Shown: positions 26,811 to 34,483 of the stretch, piece after piece
How the letters are laid out: the number at the start of each line of letters is the position of its first letter
How positions within the stretch are numbered: the first letter of the stretch is position 1
NCBI GenBank assembly: GCA_902550805.1
Contig: CACDAL010000004.1
Coordinates: forward strand, 1 to 64,000
From: an uncultured Pelagibacteraceae bacterium
GTDB lineage: Bacteria > Pseudomonadota > Alphaproteobacteria > Pelagibacterales > Pelagibacteraceae
Direction of reading: 5' to 3'
Length of the DNA: 64,000 nucleotides
Program-made: the position numbers and the translations under genes
Notes under the pieces: generated by a model
What the model saw: only the letters and a program-made list of their open reading frames with translations
Told to the model about the DNA's origin: nothing
The model's database searches: none

Positions 26811-27377
26811 TTATTTTTCATTGTATCCTACTGTGAATTTTTTGTATTTCTTGTAATTTCTTCTCCATTCCCAAGGATATTTAAATTCGTAATTCCAAAT
26901 TCCTAACTTATTTGATTTAGCGTATTCTTGATCTTTAAAGTATTTTTTTTTAGAATATTTTGGATAATCAAAAGCATAACCGCTTCTAACCATGATGCTT
27001 GATACGCTCGTTTCCTTGTAGCCGATTAAAAAACATTCTGCCAAATATCTACCGTATCTATCAATCTCTTTACCTCTACACATTAATCGCCTATTTTTTA
27101 TTATTTTGATAAGTTTTTCTTTTGATATTTTTCCGCAATAAATTTTATTTTTACCATCGTAACAAATCTGTTGTTTGCCTTTGTAAAAACTCTCTGGTGC
27201 ATCAATGCCTGAAAATCTAATTTTTTTTTTACCTATTTGAATTGTATCTCCATCTATAACTCTATCCAAACCTTTGCCAAAAAAAGTGGCTTTAATTTCA
27301 AAACAGTAAGAATTTGATGTGCTTATAAAAAATAAAATAAATGCAAAATTATTTAAAATCAGACTTAGCTTTTTCAT
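26811..27377 (-). CDS. Exported staphylococcal-nuclease-like thermonuclease
   Basis: Secreted SNase-fold nuclease. A signal peptide (MKKLSLILNNF and on) is followed by DRVIDGDTIQIGKKKIRFSGIDAPES, cut here in two parts as DRVIDGDTI and IRFSGIDAPES, holding the Asp-Gly-Asp calcium site and catalytic Arg, then YGRYLAECFL and a C-terminal SNKLGIWNYEF. I prefer the second ATG (27377), which has a GGATGAG-like site; an ATG at 27386 is also in frame. It overlaps the upstream DUF1476 gene by about 29 bases. It could scavenge nucleic acid in the periplasm, which would suit the purine-using lifestyle, but this link is only inference. Confidence 0.88.
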   Translation of the reverse strand: MKKLSLILNNFAFILFFISTSNSYCFEIKATFFGKGLDRVIDGDTIQIGKKKIRFSGIDAPESFYKGKQQICYDGKNKIYCGKISKEKLIKIIKNRRLMCRGKEIDRYGRYLAECFLIGYKETSVSSIMVRSGYAFDYPKYSKKKYFKDQEYAKSNKLGIWNYEFKYPWEWRRNYKKYKKFTVGYNEK

Positions 27378-27657
27378 TAAGCTCATCCATTTTTTTTCTA
27401 ATGTCTTCGTCTAAAATATTATGATCTTTCAGATCTTCTTTAACTTTTCTAAATACATCGTCATCTCCTGCTTCTGCAAAATCAGCTTTTATTACCGCTT
27501 CTATATATTCTTTTTCCTGATCAGAATCTTTACCTAAAATTTGTGAAACCCATTGACCTAAATATTTATTTCTACGAGCGCTTACTTTAAACTGCAGTTC
27601 TTCATCATGTACAAACTTTTTTTCAAAACTTTTTTCTCTTTCCTCAAAAGTACTCAC
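27349..27657 (-). CDS. DUF1476 protein, F1-ATPase zeta inhibitor family
   Basis: Small helical protein of 102 residues matching the alphaproteobacterial zeta subunit that blocks ATP hydrolysis by F1-ATPase. The N-terminus MSTFEEREKSFEKKFVHDEE and the following ARRNKYLGQWVSQILG are the conserved inhibitory and anchoring parts seen in the Paracoccus protein. The rest is acidic helices. The gene is far from the ATP synthase operon at 60899-64000, as is usual. It starts within an ATGA overlap of the VanZ-like gene. Confidence 0.9.
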   Translation of the reverse strand: MSTFEEREKSFEKKFVHDEELQFKVSARRNKYLGQWVSQILGKDSDQEKEYIEAVIKADFAEAGDDDVFRKVKEDLKDHNILDEDIRKKMDELNEKAKSDFK

Positions 27658-28025
27658 TTTAACCTCCTAAAAATAAATAATTTAAATAAAATTAAAGATA
27701 ATAATACTCCCAATATATTTCCAAGTAAATCTGCAACTTCAAAACTCCTGATGGGGATAATTATATGAAGTAATTCTAAAAGTATTGATAATGATATTAA
27801 ATAATAGGATATTTTTTTTAAATCTTTTGAAAAAGATAAAAATCCTATAGCTGATAAAATAAAAAAAACATAAAAATGATTGGAGGAAACTAAAAAATCT
27901 CTTGTTAGCTGAGGTTGAATATAACAATCATTATACAAGAAACATCCCATAATACTTCCTGGATATAAATAGAAAATAATTAGTATAATGTTTAATACGT
28001 AAAATGAATTCTTTAATATTTTCAT
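27654..28025 (-). CDS. VanZ-like small membrane protein
   Basis: A 123-residue protein with four hydrophobic segments. The last part, SILLELLHIIIPIRSFEVADLL then GNILGVLLSLI, matches the end of the VanZ-like domain with the conserved E-x-x-H-x-x-x-P-x-R and D-x-x-x-N-x-x-G pattern. Function of this family outside glycopeptide resistance is unknown. It is first in a minus-strand group with DUF1476, the nuclease and the transglycosylase, and diverges from gpmA by 26 bases. Confidence 0.8.
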   Translation of the reverse strand: MKILKNSFYVLNIILIIFYLYPGSIMGCFLYNDCYIQPQLTRDFLVSSNHFYVFFILSAIGFLSFSKDLKKISYYLISLSILLELLHIIIPIRSFEVADLLGNILGVLLSLILFKLFIFRRLK

Positions 28026-28051
28026 AATTATTCTATATTAAATTTTCATAT

Positions 28052-28768
28052 ATGAGTCATCTTATACTTGTAAGACATGGACAAAGTGAATGGAATTTAG
28101 AAAATAGATTTACCGGTTGGGTGGATGTCGATTTAGCACCCAAAGGAAAACTTGAGGCTTGCAAAGCGGGTGAATTAATAAAAAAACTTGATGTAAGTAT
28201 TGAACATTTTTTTTGTTCTTATCAAAAAAGAGCTATTAATACTTTAAAATTGATATTGAACACTATGAGAATTAAAGATGATAAAATAGTTAAAGCATGG
28301 GAATTGAATGAAAGACATTACGGATCTTTAACTGGTTTAAACAAAGATGAAATGAAAAAAAAATTAGGTGAAGATAAAATTCATATTTTTAGAAGATCTT
28401 GGGATATGCCTCCAGATCCTTTAAGTAAAAACAATCCTTATCATCCTTTAAATATTGAAATTTATAAAAATATACCAAAAGAAAAAATACCTGACACTGA
28501 GTCATTAAAAGATACATATGATAGAGTAATTCCATATTTCAAAAAACATATAGAAAAAAAGATAAGTGAAAATGTTATAATTTCTGCTCATGGAAATTCT
28601 ATTAGATCTCTCTGCAAATTTTTATTTGAAATAAATAATGAAGAAATTTCAAATTTAGAAATTCCAACAGGCAATCCTCTAATTTTAAAATTTGATGATA
28701 ATATTAAATTATTAGATGCAAAATATTTAGATCAGGAAAGGGCAAAAGATTTAATTAAATTTAATTAA
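28052..28768 (+). CDS. gpmA: 2,3-bisphosphoglycerate-dependent phosphoglycerate mutase
   Basis: Interconverts 3- and 2-phosphoglycerate in glycolysis and gluconeogenesis. The 238-residue protein begins LILVRHGQSEWNLENRFTGW with the phosphorylated His, has AWELNERHYGSLTGLNK and the second active His in ISAHGNSIRSL. These are the cofactor-dependent (dPGM) hallmarks; a weak DPPPL-like region is replaced by MPPDPLSKNNPYHPL, consistent with GpmA. It ends in an overlap of 4 bases with the convergent murU gene. Confidence 0.95.
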   Translation: MSHLILVRHGQSEWNLENRFTGWVDVDLAPKGKLEACKAGELIKKLDVSIEHFFCSYQKRAINTLKLILNTMRIKDDKIVKAWELNERHYGSLTGLNKDEMKKKLGEDKIHIFRRSWDMPPDPLSKNNPYHPLNIEIYKNIPKEKIPDTESLKDTYDRVIPYFKKHIEKKISENVIISAHGNSIRSLCKFLFEINNEEISNLEIPTGNPLILKFDDNIKLLDAKYLDQERAKDLIKFN

Positions 28769-29448
28769 TTCAATTTATTATATATATCAATGTCTGTTAC
28801 ATGGGTAAATTCACTTAAACTTTCATATCCATATAATTCTTTTTTATCTAATAAATCATTCCAAATTTCAGACATTGAAAAAATATTATTTTCCACTTTT
28901 TCAAATATTTTTCTATTTAATATCTGACAACCGGTATATATAAATTCATTTTTACTTTCTTTGTATAGTTTGCCATTATTCAAATTAAAATCTCCTTTAA
29001 ATCGAGTGTCAAAACTTCTGTTTTTTTTTACCACCATAAGTAAATTTTTTATTTTATTTTTAAAATAAAATTTTTCCATTTCAAAAAATGTATTCATATA
29101 ATTTGAATTCCATAAAGTATCTGGATTCAAAGTAAGAAAATCTTCTTCCTCAGATTTTTTAATTAAATTATATATACCACCACCAGTATCTAATATTCTT
29201 TCACCATCATTTATAATATCTATATTTAAAGAATTGTTTTGTTTTTCAATAAAATTATTGATTTGATCACTTAAATAAAATGTATTTATTTTTAATTTGG
29301 TTATCCCAACAGATTCAACAAATTTTAATGTATTGTCCAATAAGTTCAAATTTTTAACATTTAACAATGGCTTGGGGACATTATTTGTTATCGGTGCTAA
29401 TCTTTTTCCGTAGCCTGCACATAATATTAAAGCTGTTTTAATTTTCAT
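28765..29448 (-). CDS. murU: N-acetylmuramate 1-phosphate uridylyltransferase (MurU-type)
   Basis: Nucleotidyltransferase that makes UDP-MurNAc from MurNAc-1-phosphate in peptidoglycan recycling. The 227-residue protein starts ALILCAGYGKRLAPITNNVP then KPLLNV, the sugar-phosphate nucleotidyltransferase signature, and contains TLNPDTLWNSNYM for the metal site. Gene order tsaE-amgK-murU is common in Alphaproteobacteria and supports MurU over a generic nucleotidyltransferase. It starts inside the end of amgK (11-base overlap). Confidence 0.88.
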   Translation of the reverse strand: MKIKTALILCAGYGKRLAPITNNVPKPLLNVKNLNLLDNTLKFVESVGITKLKINTFYLSDQINNFIEKQNNSLNIDIINDGERILDTGGGIYNLIKKSEEEDFLTLNPDTLWNSNYMNTFFEMEKFYFKNKIKNLLMVVKKNRSFDTRFKGDFNLNNGKLYKESKNEFIYTGCQILNRKIFEKVENNIFSMSEIWNDLLDKKELYGYESLSEFTHVTDIDIYNKLN

Positions 29449-30397
29449 AATTTCTAATTTTTTCTGGAAAATTCTTATCTATAATTTTTTTTAATTCACT
29501 AAACTTTCTATTATTATTAATTCTATTTTCTATTAATTTCCAAGCATAAGGTATGAGTTTTAAATATTTATGTTTTCGATCTCGCGCGGAAAGTCTTGAA
29601 AAAATTCCAATTATTTTAAAATTTCTTAATATCGATAAAATTTCAAAATCGTTTTTAAATTTGTTCTTATCTAATGATTTATTTATTTTAATAAATTCAT
29701 TAAAAATTTTATCCTTTAATTTTTTATTTGTCTTAAGTCGAACATCGTCAATTAATGATGCCAAATCATATGCTATATTGCCATAAACTGCGTCCTGACT
29801 ATCTATTAATCCAAAACCCTTTTTGGTAACCATTATGTTTGAAACATGAAAATCACGGTGAATAAAGATTTTTTTTTTGTAAATCAAACTATTTAACAAA
29901 TTTTTAAATATCTTTGATATCTTTCTTTTTATAACATTCTTTCTTTCACCTTTTATAAATTTAGGCAAATACCATTTCAAAAATAAATTTGATTCATTAA
30001 TCAGAATTTCTTTGGAATAGTTTGGAATTTTATATTCTGTATTTAAAAATGTTTTTATTTTTTTTGTTTTTATTTTTTGAATCTTTTTGAGCAATAAAAG
30101 AATTTTTTTATAAAAAAATAATTGATTTACTTTTTTTTTTCTTAAAAATTGTGAAACAATTAAGTCACCAAAGTCTTCAATCTCTATATAATTTTTATTA
30201 TAATTGTTGTTTATCAATTTTGGAGCTAGTAATTTTTTTTTTATTAAAAGTTTGTTTATTGCGGCATAAATAACTAAATTAATTTTTTTTTGTTTTTTGC
30301 AATAAACTATAACTGAAGTCTGTTTTAAATTTTTTTTTCTATAAAAAGATCTAAAAGATGCGTCACCTGATAATTTTTTTAAGTTATTTAAGTTCAT
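29438..30397 (-). CDS. amgK: Anomeric MurNAc/GlcNAc kinase (AmgK-type aminoglycoside phosphotransferase fold)
   Basis: Kinase that phosphorylates MurNAc at the anomeric carbon, supplying MurU. The 319-residue protein has the APH fold with IHRDFHVSNIMV as catalytic loop and FGLIDSQDAVYGNIAYDLAS as metal-binding loop, the family form of HxDxxxxN and DxxD. It begins [18 protein letters not shown], matching the phosphate loop of AmgK proteins. It overlaps both tsaE and murU. The very lysine-rich composition reflects the AT bias. Confidence 0.88.
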   Translation of the reverse strand: MNLNNLKKLSGDASFRSFYRKKNLKQTSVIVYCKKQKKINLVIYAAINKLLIKKKLLAPKLINNNYNKNYIEIEDFGDLIVSQFLRKKKVNQLFFYKKILLLLKKIQKIKTKKIKTFLNTEYKIPNYSKEILINESNLFLKWYLPKFIKGERKNVIKRKISKIFKNLLNSLIYKKKIFIHRDFHVSNIMVTKKGFGLIDSQDAVYGNIAYDLASLIDDVRLKTNKKLKDKIFNEFIKINKSLDKNKFKNDFEILSILRNFKIIGIFSRLSARDRKHKYLKLIPYAWKLIENRINNNRKFSELKKIIDKNFPEKIRNYEN

Positions 30398-30866
30398 CTA
30401 AGAAACTAATTTTTCCGTTTGTTGAAATAGTAAGAAATCTTTTATTGTAATCTTCATCATATTCAAAATGTAAATCTAATATATTATTTATTTTATAATT
30501 TTTAATTATTTCAGGCCATTCAATTAAAGTAATTTGTTCTGAAATATTTTCAAAAATACCAAGACTATTTAATTCTTTTTCATCACTAATCCTATATAGG
30601 TCATAATGCCTAATAATTAATGATTGTAAGTGATACTCATTAACTAAATTAAAAGTTGGGCTAGGCACCTCTGTAATTGATTGTTTGTTTCTTGTTTGCA
30701 AAAAGTTAATTAGGTATTTAATAAAAGTTGATTTACCAACTCCTAATTCTCCTTTAAAAAATAAAATATCACCAATTTTAATGTTATTGGATAATATTTT
30801 TGCAATAGATTTTGTCTTGCCTTCTTCTGAGATATTAATTCTGCTACTTCTAGTAGCGGTAAGCAT
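30384..30866 (-). CDS. tsaE: tRNA threonylcarbamoyladenosine biosynthesis ATPase TsaE
   Basis: Small ATPase needed for t6A37 modification of ANN-decoding tRNAs, working with TsaB and TsaD. The 160-residue protein has Walker [10 protein letters not shown] and the conserved [19 protein letters not shown] and LIEWPE segments. I set the start at the ATG at 30866 ([10 protein letters not shown]); an in-frame ATG further up would lie deep inside ahcY and add 26 residues foreign to the family. It overlaps the ahcY stop by 17 bases. Confidence 0.93.
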   Translation of the reverse strand: MLTATRSSRINISEEGKTKSIAKILSNNIKIGDILFFKGELGVGKSTFIKYLINFLQTRNKQSITEVPSPTFNLVNEYHLQSLIIRHYDLYRISDEKELNSLGIFENISEQITLIEWPEIIKNYKINNILDLHFEYDEDYNKRFLTISTNGKISFLDELK

Positions 30867-32136
30867 CTGGTTTATAAGGTCCTTCCGGTGTAACACTAAT
30901 ATAATCTGCTTGATCTTTAGACAATTTAGTAAGTTTAGCACCAACTTTTTCTAGATGAAGTCTTGCTACCTTTTCATCAAGGTGTTTTGGCAATACATAT
31001 ACTTTTTTTTCATACTTGTCAGAGTTATTCCATAATTCAATTTGCGCAGTAACTTGATTTGTAAATGAAGCACTCATAACAAAACTTGGGTGTCCAGTTG
31101 CACAACCTAAATTTACCAATCTCCCTTCGGCTAGTAAAATGATTCTCTTGCTGTCTGGAAATGTTATTTCATGTACTTGAGGTTTAATTTCATCCCATTT
31201 ATAATTTTTTAAAGCTTCGACTTGAATTTCATTATCAAAGTGACCAATATTACAAAGTATTGCCCTATCTTTCATTGCTCTCATATGATCTGCGGTAACT
31301 ATATCTTTATTTCCAGTCGCTGTTACTACTATGTCCGCTTCTTTAATCATTTCATCCATTAATACTACCTCATAACCTTCCATAGCTGCTTGTAATGCAC
31401 ATATAGGATCTGTTTCAGTTACCATTACTCTTGCTCCACTTTGACGTAAAGATGCTGCACTCCCCTTTCCAACATCTCCGAAGCCTGCAACAATTGCAAC
31501 TTTGCCTGACATCATAACATCTGTTGCTCTCTTAATCCCGTCAACTAAACTTTCTCGACAACCATATAAATTATCAAATTTTGATTTTGTAACAGAATCA
31601 TTAACATTAATGGCTGGAACTAATAAAGTTCCTTCTGATTCCATTTTCTTTAGAGCTAAAACTCCAGTGGTAGTTTCTTCCGAAAGTCCTTTAATTGATT
31701 TTAATAAATCTTTATAATCTTTGTGCATTAAAGCTGTTAAATCCCCACCATCATCAAGAATCATATTTGGTTTCCAATCCTTTTTTCCTTCGATTGTTTG
31801 TTTAACGCACCACCAGTACTCTTCTTCAGTTTCTCCTTTCCACGCAAATACTGGAATCCCAGCTTTAGCTATTGCTGCTGCTGCATGATCTTGTGTTGAA
31901 AATATGTTGCATGAAGACCATCTTACCTCTGCTCCCAATTCAACTAATGTTTCTATAAGAACTGCTGTCTGAATTGTCATGTGAAGGCAACCTAATATTC
32001 TTGCTCCTTTAAGCGGCTTCTTTCCTTTATATTCTGTTCTCAATGCCATTAAGCCTGGCATTTCAGTTTCTGCTAGTGAAACTTCTTTTCTTCCAAATTC
32101 TGCTAAATTAATATCTTTAACTTTGTAGTCACTCAT
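30850..32136 (-). CDS. ahcY: S-adenosylhomocysteine hydrolase
   Basis: Splits SAH into adenosine and homocysteine, relieving methyltransferase inhibition. The 428-residue protein starts [18 protein letters not shown]; upstream in-frame ATGs at 32142 and 32175 are poorly spaced from the AAAGGA site and would add residues unlike the family. Visible motifs include [26 protein letters not shown] with the catalytic Lys/Asn, [10 protein letters not shown] for NAD and the C-terminal KPDAYRY. It follows chvG by 65 bases. Confidence 0.97.
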   Translation of the reverse strand: MSDYKVKDINLAEFGRKEVSLAETEMPGLMALRTEYKGKKPLKGARILGCLHMTIQTAVLIETLVELGAEVRWSSCNIFSTQDHAAAAIAKAGIPVFAWKGETEEEYWWCVKQTIEGKKDWKPNMILDDGGDLTALMHKDYKDLLKSIKGLSEETTTGVLALKKMESEGTLLVPAINVNDSVTKSKFDNLYGCRESLVDGIKRATDVMMSGKVAIVAGFGDVGKGSAASLRQSGARVMVTETDPICALQAAMEGYEVVLMDEMIKEADIVVTATGNKDIVTADHMRAMKDRAILCNIGHFDNEIQVEALKNYKWDEIKPQVHEITFPDSKRIILLAEGRLVNLGCATGHPSFVMSASFTNQVTAQIELWNNSDKYEKKVYVLPKHLDEKVARLHLEKVGAKLTKLSKDQADYISVTPEGPYKPDAYRY

Positions 32137-32201
32137 ATTCATTAATCCTTTCAGGTAAAGTTGGTTTTTTAACAATATTATTTATATTAATCAACTTCTG
32201 A

Positions 32202-33737
32202 TTATACAATTGGAAAAGTAATTTCTACTTTTGCACCCTTGTTCTTATTATTTGTGGCTTTTATATCAGCATTATGAAGTTCAACAAGATTTTTTACAAT
32301 ATTTAAACCCAGTCCAGAATGTTCACCAAATTTTTCAGGTCTATTACTGTAAAATCTATCAAAAATTTTATTTGTGTCCTTTTCGCTAAACCCAATACCT
32401 TCATCTAAAACAACTAATGATAGTCTACCATCTTCTTTTTTGGAAATTTCTACAGTTATTTCCTGATTGTCTTTACTAAAAGAAATAGAATTTTCTAAAA
32501 GATTAGCAATTATCTGCTCTATCCTACTTTCAATACCAAGAATTTTATATTCTTTTGCACCGTTTGTTTTAAGTTTAATACCAATTGATCTTTTTGACTC
32601 ATAAATACTATTGAAATCATCAACGACTGACTTAACTATATTTTTTAGATCAACTTTTATCATCTTTTCAGATGAAATAGCCGCTTCATCTTTTAACATT
32701 TGTGAATAATCAGTTATTAATCTTTCAATTCTTTCTACATCATGGGATATAATTCCCACTAACTTATTTCTTTGATCTTTATTCTCAGTTTCTGAAATAA
32801 TTTCAGAAGCACTTTTTAAAGATGTTAAAGGATTTCTAATTTCATGAAGTAAATCAGTTGAGTAGTTTTCAGCTGTAGCAATTCTTTTATTGAGTTCATT
32901 TGTCATTTCATCTAATGATTTAGATAAAATACCCAATTCATCATTTCTATTTTTTATATTTTCTATGTTTGATTTTTCTTTACTTTTGTCTTTTATAATT
33001 TTTGTGTAAGTAACAAGATTCCTTATAGGTTTTAAAAAATATCTATTTAAAACAAATGAAAATATCAATATTACAATGCCCACAACTATTGCTGTTCTAA
33101 TTATAAAATTTTTTCTTTCATTGATTGCGGCTTTCACATCATTTGCATTTTCAATAATAGCTAGATAGCCAACATTTTTATTATTTGTTATGACATTTCT
33201 TATAGTTATTAATAAAAAATGATCATATGATTCTTCTATAAATGTATATGGCTTTCCAAACTGGCTTGAATTTGAATAATTTTTCAATTTTAAAATAATT
33301 TTAGAAGATTTATTTTTTTTCTTAATTTCACTTTTTTTTTCCTTTTTATTTATATCTTTATTTAGATCATTCATTTCCACTATATCTAATCTTTTTGAAA
33401 AAGCTCTAGGATCTAAATCTAATGTGTCTGTATCTCCAATTAACTTAAAATTATTATCAAAAATTTGTACTCTATCCAAATTTTGAAAAAGAAATCTGGT
33501 AGAAAATAAAAATTTTCTTATATCTTTTTCATTAAATTCGATTTTTAACCTATTAAGATTTTCTATTGTATTATTTAAGGTTTTAATGTGATTAAAGGTT
33601 TTATCTTTTATTAATGATGATTGAATACTATTAAAATAAATTAATGTTAAAATTCCAATAACTAATAAAACAAGAAAATTAATAAAAAGGAATTTTTTTA
33701 AAATAGATAAATTTTTTATAAATATACTTAACATCAC
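32202..33737 (-). CDS. chvG: Sensor histidine kinase, ChvG/ExoS type
   Basis: Membrane sensor of the ChvG-ChvI system that reports acid or envelope stress in Alphaproteobacteria. The 511-residue protein has two membrane helices (about 15-36 and 212-231) flanking a periplasmic domain, a HAMP linker, a HisKA domain with His298 in DLLHEIRNP, and an ATPase domain with NLLENSISF, DEGIGFSEKD and HSGLGLNIV. A lysine-rich insertion (about 125-150) lies in the periplasmic region. Its ATG overlaps the chvI stop by four bases. Confidence 0.92.
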   Translation of the reverse strand: MMLSIFIKNLSILKKFLFINFLVLLVIGILTLIYFNSIQSSLIKDKTFNHIKTLNNTIENLNRLKIEFNEKDIRKFLFSTRFLFQNLDRVQIFDNNFKLIGDTDTLDLDPRAFSKRLDIVEMNDLNKDINKKEKKSEIKKKNKSSKIILKLKNYSNSSQFGKPYTFIEESYDHFLLITIRNVITNNKNVGYLAIIENANDVKAAINERKNFIIRTAIVVGIVILIFSFVLNRYFLKPIRNLVTYTKIIKDKSKEKSNIENIKNRNDELGILSKSLDEMTNELNKRIATAENYSTDLLHEIRNPLTSLKSASEIISETENKDQRNKLVGIISHDVERIERLITDYSQMLKDEAAISSEKMIKVDLKNIVKSVVDDFNSIYESKRSIGIKLKTNGAKEYKILGIESRIEQIIANLLENSISFSKDNQEITVEISKKEDGRLSLVVLDEGIGFSEKDTNKIFDRFYSNRPEKFGEHSGLGLNIVKNLVELHNADIKATNNKNKGAKVEITFPIV

Positions 33738-34432
33738 TTAACATTCCAACGATATCCACTTCCATATCTTGTTTCAATTGCAGAAAAATTGTTATCTATT
33801 TTTTTAAATTTTTTTCTGATTCTTTTGACATGACTATCTATGGTCCTATCTTCTATATCGGTATCTTCTCTGTAAGCAACATCCATTAGTTGTGATCTTT
33901 CTTTAATAATGCCAGGTCTTTTTGCAAGTTCTTTGACAATTAAAAATTCAGTTGTGGTTAACTTGTCAGGAAGCTGCTTTCCATCCCACTCACACTCTAA
34001 CTGTAGTGGGTCTAATTTTAATTTTCCATGAGAAATAATATTTTTATTTTCTTCAATATTATTATCTTTTTTCCTCAGCTGAACTCTAATTCTTTCAATT
34101 AAAACTTTCGTTGAAAAACCTCCAGATTTTTTTACAAAATCATCCGCACCGAGTTTTAAACCTAATAATTCATCAACCTCATCATCTTTTGAAGTTAAAA
34201 AAATTACTGGCATTGATGTTTTTTTTCTTAATTTTTTTAATAACTCTTCACCGTCCATTCTAGGCATCTTTATATCTATAACTGCTAGATCTGGAGGAGT
34301 TCTTGATAAACCTATTAATGCACTTTCTCCATCTAAATAAGTTTGTATATTAAAACCTTCCTTTTCAAGAGATATGCTTAAACTTGTTAAAATATTCCTA
34401 TCATCATCTACAAGAGCAATTGTATGTTTCAT
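33734..34432 (-). CDS. chvI: Response regulator, ChvI type (OmpR family)
   Basis: Transcription factor partnered with the kinase encoded next. A receiver domain with phospho-acceptor Asp53 (AVIDIKMPRMDG), conserved Lys in a switch region, and an OmpR/PhoB winged helix (KLTTTEFLIVKELAKRPG, then EDRTIDSHVKRIRKKF and ETRYGSGYRW). The 232-residue length fits the family. It is encoded 51 bases after polA on the same strand. Confidence 0.94.
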   Translation of the reverse strand: MKHTIALVDDDRNILTSLSISLEKEGFNIQTYLDGESALIGLSRTPPDLAVIDIKMPRMDGEELLKKLRKKTSMPVIFLTSKDDEVDELLGLKLGADDFVKKSGGFSTKVLIERIRVQLRKKDNNIEENKNIISHGKLKLDPLQLECEWDGKQLPDKLTTTEFLIVKELAKRPGIIKERSQLMDVAYREDTDIEDRTIDSHVKRIRKKFKKIDNNFSAIETRYGSGYRWNVK

Positions 34433-34483
34433 AAATAATATTAAAAATACTAAATTGTTCTAATTTGGGCAATTGATTGTTTA

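Noticed and set aside
29440..30400. Low-complexity T-rich sequence as a possible repeat array or horizontally acquired DNA
   Set aside because: It is the minus-strand coding sequence of a lysine-rich kinase; the runs are AAA lysine codons, not repeats.
32137..32175. Upstream ATGs for ahcY
   Set aside because: Spacing to the AAAGGA site suits only the ATG at 32136, and the added residues are not family-like.
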